Shown here: piece by piece, positions 8,535-16,921 of the stretch
How the letters are laid out: the number at the start of each line of letters is the position of its first letter
Numbering within the stretch: the stretch's first letter is position 1
Assembly (NCBI RefSeq): GCF_014196795.1
Contig: NZ_JACIEJ010000002.1
Span: 1-64,000 of the forward strand
Origin: Sagittula marina
Lineage (GTDB): Bacteria; Pseudomonadota; Alphaproteobacteria; Rhodobacterales; Rhodobacteraceae
Length of the DNA: 64,000 nt
Direction: 5' to 3'
Made by a program: the position numbers and the translations under genes
Notes under the pieces: generated by a model
The model's input: only the letters and a program-made list of their open reading frames with translations
Told to the model about the DNA's origin: nothing
Databases searched by the model: none

Positions 8535-9884
8535 ATCCTCAAGGTTTCGGCCCAAAAGGCGCGCCATCTCACGCGCGAGGTGTTCGCGTCTGACCGGTTT
8601 GCTCACATGGGCATCGATCCCGTTTTGCAGGTATCGGTTCACCTGATGGGTCATGGCGTTGGCTGTCAACGCCATGATCGGCACCGGTGGCAGTCCTTCC
8701 GCCGCCTCCCAAGCGCGGATCTCTGCGGCCGCTGTCAACCCGTCCATCACCGGCATATTCACATCCATCAAGATCAGGTCGAAACGCCCGTCCTTTTGAC
8801 GCGTCACCGCCTGCGCACCATCTTGCACAAAGTCCAAGGTCAAATCGAAGGGCTTCAAGATCAGCTTCAGCACGTGCTGGTTGGTCAGGCTGTCTTCGGC
8901 AACCAAGATGCGCCATGCCCGCTGGCTCAGCACGTCTTCGGGTTCTAAAACCGGGAGACGTTGCCCGCGACGATTACAGTGTGGTGCGTTTTCGAGGTGC
9001 ACTGTTGCCCGAAACAAGGCGCCGCCTGCGGCGGAGTCCTCATAGGTCAGATCGCCCCCCAACAAACGACAAAGACGCTGAGAGATCGCCAAGCCCAAAC
9101 CGGTGCCTCCATGAACCCGATTTACCGTTTCATTCGCCTGGCTGAACGCATGGAACAGCCGCTTTTGCTCCGCCTTGGGAACGCCAGGCCCGGTGTCATG
9201 GACTTCGATGGTGAGAATTTGATCCACTTGCGAAACCACGGTACGGACGGCACCCACCTCGGTAAACTTCACCGCATTGGACAACAGGTTGCCGATCACC
9301 TGCCGTAGCCGCGTAGGATCGCTGACACGCAAATCGCTGGTATCCACCAAGACGTCGAGACTGAACTCCAGCCCTTTTGCTGCCGCCACCTCTGCGTACA
9401 GCGAGCGTAGTTCGCGGCATAGCGCCCCGAGGTCGAACCGGCGTTGCTCCACCTCCATCTTGCCTGCTTCGATCTTGGACAGGTCGAGCAGATCGTCGAG
9501 GATCGCCAACAACGCGCGTCCAGACGTCAGGATCGTATCCGCCATCTCTGCTTGCGTTGCGTTCAAATCACTGTCTTGCAAGCCAGTCGTCATGCCAAGG
9601 ATAGCGTTCATCGGGGTGCGGATCTCGTGGCTGATCACGGCAATGAAGGCGCTCTTGGCGGCGTTCGCGGACTCAGCCTGCGTTTTGGCCCGCTCCAGCT
9701 CCTGTGTGCGCCGGGCCACCTCCTCCTCAAGCACCTCGGCCTGACAGCGCAACGCCTCGTTTGCCTCCCATAAAGCCCGGCTCTTTTCTTCGAGGAGATC
9801 CTCCGCCTCCTGCCGCGACCGCACCGCGCGCTCGTATCGCCGTCGCGACACGCGGTCCGATGCTGAAGGCGGATCCTCGATCAT
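8475..9884 (-). CDS. Hybrid histidine kinase partner of the H-NOX sensor
   Basis: A soluble 469-residue hybrid kinase. Residues about 15-80 form a long charged coiled coil. The HisKA domain follows, with phospho-acceptor His86 in [12 protein letters not shown]. The ATPase has an N box ([10 protein letters not shown]), a G1 box (D-T-G-P-G-V) and a G2 box (G-G-T-G-L-G-L-A-I). A C-terminal receiver carries the phosphorylated Asp in [11 protein letters not shown], then the A-L-T-A-N and S-K-P motifs. There is no transmembrane segment or PAS/GAF sensor, as expected if sensing is done by the separate H-NOX protein. The start ATG 9884 shares ATGA with the H-NOX stop codon, so the two are translationally coupled; the longer frame starting further upstream is not used. 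The 3' end overlaps trpA by 60 bp. Confidence 0.95.
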   Translation of the reverse strand: MIEDPPSASDRVSRRRYERAVRSRQEAEDLLEEKSRALWEANEALRCQAEVLEEEVARRTQELERAKTQAESANAAKSAFIAVISHEIRTPMNAILGMTTGLQDSDLNATQAEMADTILTSGRALLAILDDLLDLSKIEAGKMEVEQRRFDLGALCRELRSLYAEVAAAKGLEFSLDVLVDTSDLRVSDPTRLRQVIGNLLSNAVKFTEVGAVRTVVSQVDQILTIEVHDTGPGVPKAEQKRLFHAFSQANETVNRVHGGTGLGLAISQRLCRLLGGDLTYEDSAAGGALFRATVHLENAPHCNRRGQRLPVLEPEDVLSQRAWRILVAEDSLTNQHVLKLILKPFDLTLDFVQDGAQAVTRQKDGRFDLILMDVNMPVMDGLTAAAEIRAWEAAEGLPPVPIMALTANAMTHQVNRYLQNGIDAHVSKPVRREHLAREMARLLGRNLEDSGAMRTVGERFDESKDIRS

Positions 9885-10489
9885 GCTATGCCAGCCCCCG
9901 GCTCGCGCGGCGTGTCCTCCGCCCCGTGCGAAACGTCTGTCCACTGGCCTGCGATTTCAATCATGGTGATGTCAAAGGTGGCTTCCCGATCTGAATCGCG
10001 GGACACCTCCACTGACACTTTGTCACCAAAGGCATCTGCGCAGGCTCTGATGAGCCCCTCGCAAAATGCCACCAAGGGTCGCTCCGACACATAGCGCATC
10101 CGAAGCCGTCGCGGTCCATCCCAAGCAGTCTCGAACCGAGGTAGCTCAGCATCGGGGTACAGCTTGCGCACCTCCACATGCACCTCGTTTTCGATCGCGG
10201 CGAGCATCTCCAGCGACGATGCTTTGCCTTCAAAAAAATGCGGGTAGAACACTTTGAAACGATCCAGCATCCAGCACCCGAAAGCGCGTTGGAGATCCTC
10301 CCCGGACATGCCCGTTCTGGCTGACAACGCGCCAACGATCGCCACCAGCTCCGAACAGGGATAATTGCCCACCCGGCTGTAGGCCCCGCCCGATGCCAGA
10401 GCCAATTGATCCAGCACCTCATCAAGCGCCTCTTCCCCCACGGTCTGCTCTGCCATGGTCAGCAATTCCGTAAAAACAATCCCCTTCAC
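9881..10489 (-). CDS. H-NOX (heme nitric oxide/oxygen binding) sensor protein
   Basis: A 202-residue heme sensor. Proximal heme ligand His104 lies in [12 protein letters not shown], followed by the conserved Pro. The heme-propionate binding motif Y-x-S-x-R is Tyr133-Val-Ser135-Glu-Arg137. The N-terminus has the usual V-K-G-I-V-F-T-E and the G-G-A-Y-x-x-V-G-x-Y-P signature. I chose GTG 10489 because family members start at this K-G-I-V-F, and GAGGG stands before it; an ATG eight codons earlier is the alternative. Proteins of this family bind NO, and sometimes O2, and control a neighbouring kinase or diguanylate cyclase, often affecting biofilm or quorum sensing. No distal-pocket Tyr of the O2-binding type can be placed with confidence, so NO is the likelier ligand. 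The gene is divergent from lldD. Confidence 0.95.
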   Translation of the reverse strand: MKGIVFTELLTMAEQTVGEEALDEVLDQLALASGGAYSRVGNYPCSELVAIVGALSARTGMSGEDLQRAFGCWMLDRFKVFYPHFFEGKASSLEMLAAIENEVHVEVRKLYPDAELPRFETAWDGPRRLRMRYVSERPLVAFCEGLIRACADAFGDKVSVEVSRDSDREATFDITMIEIAGQWTDVSHGAEDTPREPGAGIA

Positions 10490-10609
10490 GATCGGACCCT
10501 CGCATGCGCACACGCATACCTGATAGCCGCATCACATGAACAATCGCTTTAAACATCTTGCTCCACGCACACCGCATTGGTAACAATCCCTTACCAATTT
10601 TAACGGCAC

Positions 10610-10619
10610 GGAGGTGATC
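10610..10619 (+). promoter_or_regulatory. Extended Shine-Dalgarno sequence of lldD
   Basis: GGAGGTGATC directly precedes ATG 10620. All ten bases are complementary to the usual 16S rRNA 3' tail (GATCACCTCC), far more than the 4-6 bases seen at most genes here. It fixes the start at ATG 10620 rather than the GTG two codons upstream. Confidence 0.85.
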
Positions 10620-11783
10620 ATGCCCACCATCACCAATATCGAAGATCTCAAACGCCTCCACCGCCGCCGCGCGCCCAAGATGTTCTACGACTACTGCGAA
10701 AGCGGTTCATGGTCGGAACAGACCTTCCGCGAGAACACCTCCGACTTCGATCAAATTCGCCTCCGCCAGCGCGTTGCCATCGACATGGCCAACCGCAGCA
10801 CGGCCACCCAGCTTATCGGTCAGGACGTGGCCATGCCCGTCGCCCTCGCCCCCGTCGGCCTCACCGGCATGCAAAATGCGGACGGCGAGATCAAAGCTGC
10901 CAAAGCCGCAGAAAAATTCGGCGTCCCCTATTGCCTGTCCACCATGTCCATCTGCTCCATCGAGGATGTGGCTGCCAACACCTCCAAACCCTTCTGGATG
11001 CAGGTCTACACCCTGAAGGACGACGACTTCATGCGCGGCCTCTTCGACCGCGCCAAGGCGGCCAACTGTTCCGCGGCCGTCATCACTGTCGACCTGCAAC
11101 TGCTTGGTCAAAGACACAAAGACCTGAAAAACGGTCTCTCTGCCCCGCCCAAGCTCACGCCCAAATCCATCGCAAACATGGCGACCAAGGTGCCTTGGGG
11201 CCTTGAGATGCTCCAGACCAAGCGCCGCTTCTTCGGCAATATCGTCGGCCACGCCAAGGGCGTCAACGATCCCGCTTCGCTCACGACATGGACGGCTGAA
11301 TCCTTTGACCAGTCGCTCAATTGGGACCGCATCCGCGAGTTTCGCAAGATGTGGAATGGTCCGCTCATCATCAAGGGGATCCTGGACCCCCGCGATGCGA
11401 TTGAGGCTTGCAATGTCGGTGCCGACGCTATCGTTGTTTCCAACCACGGCGGTCGGCAGCTCGACGGTGCGCTTTCTTCGATCCGCGCGCTGGAGCCGAT
11501 CATGGATGCCGTCGGCGACAAGATCGAAGTCCACCTCGACAGCGGCATCCGCTCCGGCCAGGACGTGCTCAAAGCGGTCGCCATGGGGGCCAAGGGCGCC
11601 TGGATTGGCCGTGCTTATATTTACGGCCTTGGGGCCATGGGCGAGGCTGGCGTGACCAAGGCGCTGGAGGTCATTCACAAGGAACTCGACACCTCCATGG
11701 CGCTCTGCGGCCACCGCGACGTGAACACCGTGGACCGCGACATCCTGATGGTGCCAAAGAACTTTTCCGGCGACTGGTCCTGA
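10620..11783 (+). CDS. lldD: FMN-dependent alpha-hydroxy-acid dehydrogenase, probably L-lactate dehydrogenase LldD
   Basis: A 387-residue protein of the FMN-dependent alpha-hydroxy-acid oxidase family, which oxidises L-lactate to pyruvate and passes electrons to the quinone pool. It opens with N-I-E-D-L-K-R-L-H-R-R-R-A-P-K-M-F-Y-D-Y, then the A-P-V-G-L-T-G FMN-binding stretch and P-F-W-M-Q-V-Y. The active-site His-Gly-Gly-Arg motif is in V-V-S-N-H-G-G-R-Q-L-D-G, followed by L-D-S-G-I-R-S-G and I-G-R-A-Y-I-Y-G. Glycolate oxidases and mandelate dehydrogenases share the fold, so the exact substrate is inferred. Translation should be strong given the ten-base Shine-Dalgarno sequence. The gene is divergent from the H-NOX/kinase pair, has no lactate permease or regulator beside it, and ends in a strong terminator. 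Confidence 0.92.
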   Translation: MPTITNIEDLKRLHRRRAPKMFYDYCESGSWSEQTFRENTSDFDQIRLRQRVAIDMANRSTATQLIGQDVAMPVALAPVGLTGMQNADGEIKAAKAAEKFGVPYCLSTMSICSIEDVAANTSKPFWMQVYTLKDDDFMRGLFDRAKAANCSAAVITVDLQLLGQRHKDLKNGLSAPPKLTPKSIANMATKVPWGLEMLQTKRRFFGNIVGHAKGVNDPASLTTWTAESFDQSLNWDRIREFRKMWNGPLIIKGILDPRDAIEACNVGADAIVVSNHGGRQLDGALSSIRALEPIMDAVGDKIEVHLDSGIRSGQDVLKAVAMGAKGAWIGRAYIYGLGAMGEAGVTKALEVIHKELDTSMALCGHRDVNTVDRDILMVPKNFSGDWS

Positions 11784-11798
11784 CGTCCCGAAACGCAA

Positions 11799-11830
11799 AA
11801 GGCGCGCCAGACCCTCGTCTGACGCGCCTT
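11799..11830. terminator. Hairpin terminator after lldD
   Basis: AAGGCGCG-C-CAGAC and GTCTG-A-CGCGCCTT form a long stem with a four-base loop. It lies between lldD and a convergent small gene, and A/T tracts on both sides allow bidirectional use. Confidence 0.8.
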
Positions 11831-11849
11831 CATACAGCACAATAAACAG

Positions 11850-12062
11850 TTAGGCTTTGTCGCGCGCCATCCGCGCCTTGCGCAAAGCAGCGGTCTTGGC
11901 GTCGCGTTTCTGGGTCTCGGTGTCGATCAATTCCTTTGCCGCATCAGAGGTCTTCTCCATCGCGGTCTTGGACGGCTTCTTTGACGCCTCGATGCTCTCA
12001 GGCACCTCCGGCCGCTTCATCCCGGTGCGCCCAGACATCATTTCTTCGAACGTAGGTTTCAT
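11850..12062 (-). CDS. Small charged hypothetical protein (70 aa)
   Basis: A 70-residue protein starting M-K-P-T-F-E-E-M-M and made almost entirely of charged and small residues, with many Lys, Glu, Thr and Ala and a Lys/Arg-rich C-terminus. It is probably largely helical or disordered and has no signal peptide or membrane segment. I recognise no domain; proteins of this look occur in roseobacters next to unrelated genes. The start at ATG 12062 has AGAGGTG six bases upstream; a longer upstream extension in the same frame has poor codon use and is not adopted. It is convergent with lldD and shares its terminator. Confidence 0.65.
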   Translation of the reverse strand: MKPTFEEMMSGRTGMKRPEVPESIEASKKPSKTAMEKTSDAAKELIDTETQKRDAKTAALRKARMARDKA

Positions 12063-13153
12063 GTCAGCACCTCTTTGGTCGTGAAAATTACAGCGTGCAA
12101 AGTCATGAAGCCCCCTCCTGAACACCGCCCGCAAGATGCGACGGCCCGTTTCTCGAAGCCTACAACACATTTCGATGAAGCGCGACGAGAAGAACGTAAT
12201 TGAAGTAAGCCATTGAGGCGGTTCGTCAAGATCAAGCCTGATACGAGAGGGCACCGAACGCGGGCTTCGGTCGCAAAGAAGTCTGCGGCTTAGTCATAAA
12301 AGACTGGTCCCGCCGCCGCGTCACGCGTTTCGAGACATAGCTGCCTTTCAAGCGCGAAACGACGATGTCCGAAAGTAAATTCACGCTGGGGCAGTCCGAG
12401 GCCGGGTCGCCGGAATATCAAGGGTGGGTCACACCCATTGGGCCGCGGGCTGGATTGGCCACAACACACGCGCCTCGTCCCACGACACGACCGCCAATTG
12501 CGTTCTGTCTGCGGTCAGCGCATTTGCGGCCAAATAGGTCAATTTGATGATAGAGAGTTTTGGCCCATCGTGACCGCCGAGGCGCGAACGATGAAAAAGC
12601 CCGCGAAGATAGCCTGCGAAAAGCTCTTCAAAGACATCAGGCGGGCAACCCGCAAACAGTGTTCCCCCTGGAGAAATCAGAAGCGGTTTCGATGGCCTGC
12701 GCGGTGAAGACACACGTGCGAGATCGCATCCCAGACGTGGTGCGCACCAATTCGGTCAAACTGGCGCTCAAGGGATCGGCCGAAATTCATTTGGATAAAG
12801 CCGCCTTTGGTCCCAACTACCTGATGCGGGGCGGCGAATTAAGGCTGAACATGCATCATAGCAGCCCCCGCAGAGAACCTCATAAATTGTTTTTGATATC
12901 AAAGCATAAGAGCTTTTGCGGCTTCCAGTTTCCCCGCAGATTGCTAAAACCGCGGAACACAATTAGCTCACTGTTGGCAAAAGATGCTTTCGCTGCGAGA
13001 CATGGCTCACATCTGAATTCAGGGCGCTACCCCCTTACCCGGGTCCATGGCCGCTCCAGAAACGCCTTGCCAAGCCAGTCGATCCATCCTAAAGGCTCCG
13101 CTTCACGCGGGGTGACAGCCTTGGAGGCACCCCCATCATCTAGGAGATACAAC
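12063..13153. other. About 1.09 kb without a convincing gene, including the rplY leader
   Basis: Open frames on both strands are short, lack ribosome sites and have unnatural composition. An open frame continuous with rplY extends upstream to about 12560, but its codon use is unlike rplY and the L25 family begins at 13154. A few AT-rich stretches (12880-12960) could hold a promoter for rplY. Nothing else is evident. Confidence 0.5.
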
Positions 13154-13795
13154 ATGGCTGGTGAGATTCCCGATCTTCACGCCGAGGTCCGCGCGGGGGC
13201 AGGCAAGGGCGCCGCTCGTGCAGCACGCCGTAATGGCATGGTCCCCGGCGTCGTCTTTGGTGGCGACAACGACCCGATGTCCATTCAGATCCCCTTCAAC
13301 GTGCTGTTGAAGAAGCTGAAAGAGGGCCGCTTCAAGTCCACGCTTTTCAACCTGAAGGTCGAAGGCCAGGACGACGTCCGCGTCATCTGCCGCGACGTTC
13401 AGCGCGACGTGGTAAAGGATCTGCCGACCCACTTCGACCTGATGCGCCTGCGTCGTACGTCGAAAGTGAACCTCTTCATCCCCGTTGAATTCATCGGCGA
13501 AGACGTTGCTCCCGGCATCAAAAAAGGCGGCGTTCTGACCGTTGTCCGTCCGGAAGTCGAACTGGTTGTGACTGCGGGTGACATCCCCGAGAAAATCACC
13601 GTGGACCTGTCCACGCTGAAAATCGGCGACATCGTTCACATTTCGGACGTGACCCTGCCGGAAGGCGCGAAGCCGACCATCGACCGTGACTTCGTCATTG
13701 CCAACATTTCGGCTCCGTCGGGTCTCGCAGCATCTGACGACGACGATGAGGTCGAAGAGACCGAAGTCATCAACCAGAAAGACGAAACCGTCTGA
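13154..13795 (+). CDS. rplY: Ribosomal protein bL25, CTC-type (general stress form)
   Basis: A 213-residue two-domain bL25/CTC protein that binds 5S rRNA in the large ribosomal subunit. The N-terminal L25 domain shows [21 protein letters not shown], the usual signature, at about residues 16-36. The C-terminal TL5 domain has H-x-D-L-M-R-L and G-D-I-V-H-I-S-D-V-x-L-P-E-G. It ends in an acidic tail ([10 protein letters not shown]). The start ATG 13154 has a TAGGAGAT ribosome site and matches the usual M-A-G-E-I start of relatives. In alphaproteobacteria rplY is normally followed by pth, as here, although an antisense monooxygenase gene lies between them. A strong terminator follows. Confidence 0.97.
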   Translation: MAGEIPDLHAEVRAGAGKGAARAARRNGMVPGVVFGGDNDPMSIQIPFNVLLKKLKEGRFKSTLFNLKVEGQDDVRVICRDVQRDVVKDLPTHFDLMRLRRTSKVNLFIPVEFIGEDVAPGIKKGGVLTVVRPEVELVVTAGDIPEKITVDLSTLKIGDIVHISDVTLPEGAKPTIDRDFVIANISAPSGLAASDDDDEVEETEVINQKDETV

Positions 13796-13826
13796 TCTGG
13801 CTACCGACATTGTCGGACGACTTTCG

Positions 13827-13854
13827 AAGGCCCTCACCCCGGTGAGGGCCTTTT
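13827..13854 (+). terminator. Rho-independent terminator of rplY
   Basis: AAGGCCCTCACC-CC-GGTGAGGGCCTT is a perfect stem followed by TT, just after the rplY stop. It also sits at the end of the convergent monooxygenase gene. Confidence 0.9.
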
Positions 13855-13859
13855 GCGTG

Positions 13860-14174
13860 TCACGGGGTCAAAACTTGTACCGCCTCGAACACCTCCAGTT
13901 CCGGCGGGCCCTGGTACATGCTGGCGGACGATTTCGCCCCGCTGTGCGCCTTGCGAAACGCCTCTGATGTGGTCCAAGCCTTGAAGCTGGCCTCATCCTC
14001 CCAGACCGTATGCGACGCATAGAGGATATGGTCCGCCCGTTCCGGGCCTCTCATCATAGCGAAGCTGACAAAACCTGGTACCTCCTTCAGGTGGCTGTCG
14101 CGCCCGCGCCACATGTCTTCGAAGGCCTGCGCCTCGGCCGGCACCACCTTGAATCGGTTCATCGTGAGATACAT
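13860..14174 (-). CDS. Antibiotic-biosynthesis monooxygenase (ABM) domain protein, HmoA-like
   Basis: A 104-residue single-domain ABM (dimeric alpha-beta barrel) protein. It begins M-Y-L-T-M-N-R-F-K-V, followed by F-E-D-M-W-R-G-R-D-S-H-L-x-x-V-P-G-F-V-S-F, and then a Y-A-S-H-T-V-W-E-D-E-A-S-F-K-A-W segment, all typical of the HmoA/IsdG-related group of heme-degrading or quinol-oxidising enzymes. The substrate cannot be told from sequence; heme turnover is a possibility for this subgroup. Start ATG 14174 has a GGAGCAAGG stretch upstream; an in-frame extension to 14246 is open but not family-like. It is convergent with rplY and divergent from pth. Confidence 0.88.
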   Translation of the reverse strand: MYLTMNRFKVVPAEAQAFEDMWRGRDSHLKEVPGFVSFAMMRGPERADHILYASHTVWEDEASFKAWTTSEAFRKAHSGAKSSASMYQGPPELEVFEAVQVLTP

Positions 14175-14260
14175 CGCCTTGCTCCGTTTGTGTTTGGCCC
14201 GTTGTGACTTGGGCCCGATCTGGACTACATAGGCGTAACGCAGCACAGGCGGAGGGCAAG

Positions 14261-14941
14261 GTGCAGATATTCGTGGGCCTCGGCAATCCGGGGAACAAAT
14301 ACGCCGGCAATCGACACAACATCGGCTTTATGGCGCTCGATCGTATCGCGGAGGATCATGGCTTTGGGCCGTGGAAGGCCAAATTCCAAGGCCAGATCGC
14401 AGAAGGTCGGCTGGGCGGTGACAAGGTTGTGCTTTTGAAGCCCGCGACCTTCATGAACCTGTCCGGCCAATCCGTGGGCGAGGCCATGCGCTTCTATAAA
14501 CTGGAACCAAGCGACATCACCGTTTTTCACGACGAGCTGGATCTTGCGCCGAGCAAATGCCGGGTCAAGATGGGTGGAGGTCATGCCGGGCACAACGGGC
14601 TGCGGTCAATCCATGCCCACATCGGAGAAGCCTACCGCCGGGTGCGTCTGGGCATCGGCCATCCCGGCCGCAAGGAGATGGTCGCTGCCTACGTGCTGCA
14701 CGACTTCCACAAGGCCGACGAAGCGTGGCTTGATGATCTGATGCGCGGCTTGTCGGATGGCGCACCGCACCTGGCAGATGGCGATCAGGGCAAGTTCCAG
14801 AATGCCGTCGCACTGCGCACAGCCCCTCCCCGCTCCTCAAAACCGCCCAAGGCGAAGAGCGAGGCGCCTGAACCATCGCCGGAGCCCCCCACGGAAGACG
14901 CACGCAATCCGCTGCAACGTCTTGCAGACAAGTTCCGCTAA
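14261..14941 (+). CDS. pth: Peptidyl-tRNA hydrolase
   Basis: A 226-residue bacterial Pth, which releases peptides from stalled peptidyl-tRNA. The N-terminus M-Q-I-F-V-G-L-G-N-P-G is followed by catalytic His19 in N-R-H-N-I-G-F-M and by conserved Asn in F-M-N-L-S-G. The D-E-L-D segment and G-G-G-H-A-G-H-N-G-L-R-S are also in place. GTG 14261 is chosen as start because GGAGGG stands directly before it and family members begin there. The last 35 or so residues form a Pro/Ser/Lys-rich extension beyond the usual end, ending R-L-A-D-K-F-R, as in other roseobacters. It is followed two bases later by a serine hydrolase gene, so the two are probably co-transcribed. Confidence 0.97.
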   Translation: MQIFVGLGNPGNKYAGNRHNIGFMALDRIAEDHGFGPWKAKFQGQIAEGRLGGDKVVLLKPATFMNLSGQSVGEAMRFYKLEPSDITVFHDELDLAPSKCRVKMGGGHAGHNGLRSIHAHIGEAYRRVRLGIGHPGRKEMVAAYVLHDFHKADEAWLDDLMRGLSDGAPHLADGDQGKFQNAVALRTAPPRSSKPPKAKSEAPEPSPEPPTEDARNPLQRLADKFR

Positions 14942-14942
14942 G

Positions 14943-16100
14943 ATGCTGCGTCGGGCCGGATATGCTTGCCTGATCTTACTGGCCGCACTCGCGGCATTCG
15001 CGCTCTGGAACCGAGAGGCTTTGGTCCGTCTGGCTGCGGTGAACGCACTGTTTGACGAAGACAGGATCGTTCATAATTTCAGCCATATGGACGAGCTGTT
15101 TCTCAGCGCCCCAATGCACATGACGGGCCAGCCTGTGCCTTTGCCCGAAGGTCCGGCCTTGGTCATGCCCAATGATTGGGAGGACTGGCTGGCGCGGCGA
15201 TCGGTGACAGGCGTCGTGGTGCTAAAGGATGGCGCACGGGTGCATGAAAGCTATCACCTTGGCACCACCCAGGACGATCAGCGCATATCGTGGTCGGTGG
15301 CGAAATCCTATTTGTCGGCGCTCTTCGGCGTGTTGCTGGACGAAGGTCATGTCGAGAGCCTGGACGTGATGGTCACTGAGATCGTGCCAGAGCTGCGTGG
15401 ATCTGCCTATGAGGGCGTGAGCCTGCGCAACGTGTTGCAGATGTCCTCTGGCGTGTCGTTCGACGAGGACTACCTGGATTTCTGGAGCGACATCAACAAA
15501 ATGGGCCGGGTTCTGGCGTTGGGCGGCTCAATGGACGCTTTTGCCGCCGGTCTTGACGCGCGGGAGCGCCCTGCGGGCGAACGCTGGCAGTACGTTTCCA
15601 TCGACACGCATGTTCTTGGGATGGTGGTGCGCGCTGCCACGGGACGGTCCTTGCCCGATCTGATGCAACAGAAGATCCTTGACCCCATAGGCGCGTACGG
15701 CACCCCCTATTACCTGATCGACGGGCATGGCGTGGCCTTTGCGCTGGGAGGATTGAACCTGACCACCCGTGATTTTTCCCGACTGGGAGAGGTTTTCCGA
15801 CTGGAGGGCCAGTTCCAGGGCAAGCAAATCGTGCCGCACGACTGGGCTGTGGAGAGCGTCACCGCCTCTGCCCCCACCGCGACGGGACGGAAGGGATATG
15901 GCTATCAGTGGTGGACCCCTTCTGACGCCCGCGCTGGCGAATTCATGGCTCAGGGTGTCTATGGGCAATATGTGTACGTCGATAAGCAGAGCGGCACCGT
16001 GGTTGCGGTGAACGCCGCGGACCGTCAGTTTCGTGCTGCGGGTGCGTCGGACGACGCGCTGAACATGATGCGCCGTATCGCGCGACCCGAAGAGGAGTAG
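14943..16100 (+). CDS. Serine hydrolase, beta-lactamase/NylB-like, membrane-anchored
   Basis: A 385-residue protein with one N-terminal hydrophobic segment (about residues 7-22) that acts as anchor or uncleaved signal. The rest is a class-C-type beta-lactamase-fold hydrolase. The nucleophile Ser118 and general base Lys121 are in S-W-S-V-A-K-S-Y, the Tyr motif is in W-Q-Y-V-S, and a G-Y-G-Y-Q-W-W segment is characteristic of 6-aminohexanoate-dimer hydrolase (NylB) relatives. The natural substrate of such proteins is usually unknown; esterase or amide hydrolysis in the periplasm is likely. ATG 14943 follows the pth stop by one base. It is two bases ahead of the DUF2237 gene, giving a pth-hydrolase-DUF2237 operon. 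Confidence 0.9.
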   Translation: MLRRAGYACLILLAALAAFALWNREALVRLAAVNALFDEDRIVHNFSHMDELFLSAPMHMTGQPVPLPEGPALVMPNDWEDWLARRSVTGVVVLKDGARVHESYHLGTTQDDQRISWSVAKSYLSALFGVLLDEGHVESLDVMVTEIVPELRGSAYEGVSLRNVLQMSSGVSFDEDYLDFWSDINKMGRVLALGGSMDAFAAGLDARERPAGERWQYVSIDTHVLGMVVRAATGRSLPDLMQQKILDPIGAYGTPYYLIDGHGVAFALGGLNLTTRDFSRLGEVFRLEGQFQGKQIVPHDWAVESVTASAPTATGRKGYGYQWWTPSDARAGEFMAQGVYGQYVYVDKQSGTVVAVNAADRQFRAAGASDDALNMMRRIARPEEE

Positions 16101-16102
16101 AG

Positions 16103-16480
16103 ATGCGTAAAGATCCAGAGATCAATGTGTTGGGTGAACCGATCACGTCCTGTTCGACCGACCCGCTAACCGGGTTCTTTCGTGATGGGCACTGCAATAC
16201 CTGCGCCGAGGATCACGGCAGCCATACGGTCTGCGCCGTGATGACGGCGGAGTTTCTGGCCTTCTCCAAGTACGTTGGCAACGATCTGTCGACGCCCCGG
16301 CCCGAATTCGGCTTTGCCGGGTTGAAGGCCGGCGATCACTGGTGCCTGTGTGCGGGTCGTTTCCTGCAAGCCCACGACGAGGGATGTGCCCCCAAGGTCA
16401 ATCTGTCCGCGACGCATCAGGGGGCGCTGGAGATCGTGCCGATGGATGTGCTTGAGACACATGCCTTCTGCGAAAGATGA
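16103..16480 (+). CDS. DUF2237 family protein
   Basis: A 125-residue protein carrying the DUF2237 signature from end to end: N-V-L-G-E-P-I-x-x-C-S, P-L-T-G-F-F-R-D-G-H-C-N-T, G-x-H-x-V-C-A-V-M-T-x-E-F-L-x-F-S, G-N-D-L-S-T-P, and a L-K-A-G-D-H-W-C-L-C-A-x-R block. The conserved Cys and His residues suggest a metal site, but no function is established for the family. No signal peptide or membrane segment is visible, so it is cytoplasmic. It starts two bases after the serine hydrolase with GAGGAGTAG overlapping the upstream stop as ribosome site, and is the last gene of the pth operon. Confidence 0.92.
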   Translation: MRKDPEINVLGEPITSCSTDPLTGFFRDGHCNTCAEDHGSHTVCAVMTAEFLAFSKYVGNDLSTPRPEFGFAGLKAGDHWCLCAGRFLQAHDEGCAPKVNLSATHQGALEIVPMDVLETHAFCER

Positions 16481-16881
16481 TCTGTCGGCTTCGCGGTCCG
16501 GTTTCCAAACAAAAGGGCTTAGCGACTTCTCAAGGCCAGACACGCCCCAAGATGGTGCGCTGAACTGCGATACTTCTGTAGTTCAAGGACGTGATCTGCT
16601 CGGACAAGTTCCTCCACCGCCTTTGTGCAAGGCGGCGCGCCGAAGACGCGGGCCAACGGGCCAGTGAAGCCGCCTCCCCCTGTTGTGATCATGACGACCG
16701 TCAAACACAGGTTATGAGGAAAGTACGATGATGTGCCGCATTCACAATCGGGCGCGATGAGAGTGCAGCACACAAAGCGATTATTGGGGACATTCGCTTT
16801 GCGGTTCGTGCTTGATTTACGCACCATTCCACTGCGGGTGGACGTCATTTCAGCAGGAAAGCCGCAATAAATCCAAGGTGA
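16481..16881. other. 400 bp without a gene
   Basis: This lies between the convergent DUF2237 and trpB genes. Short frames are present, but none has a ribosome site or recognisable product. No repeat or RNA structure stands out apart from the trpB terminator at its end. Confidence 0.55.
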
Positions 16882-16907
16882 AAGGCCGTAAACTGTTCTA
16901 CGGCCTT
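16882..16907 (-). terminator. Hairpin terminator of trpB
   Basis: On the minus strand AAGGCCGTA and TACGGCCTT form a nine-base stem shortly after the trpB stop, followed by only a short T run, so termination may be partial. Confidence 0.6.
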
Positions 16908-16921
16908 ATCAGCCCGGAGCG

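Noticed and set aside
12560-13153. 198-codon upstream extension of rplY
   Set aside because: Codon use and composition are unlike rplY and the family, and a good ribosome site stands at 13154.
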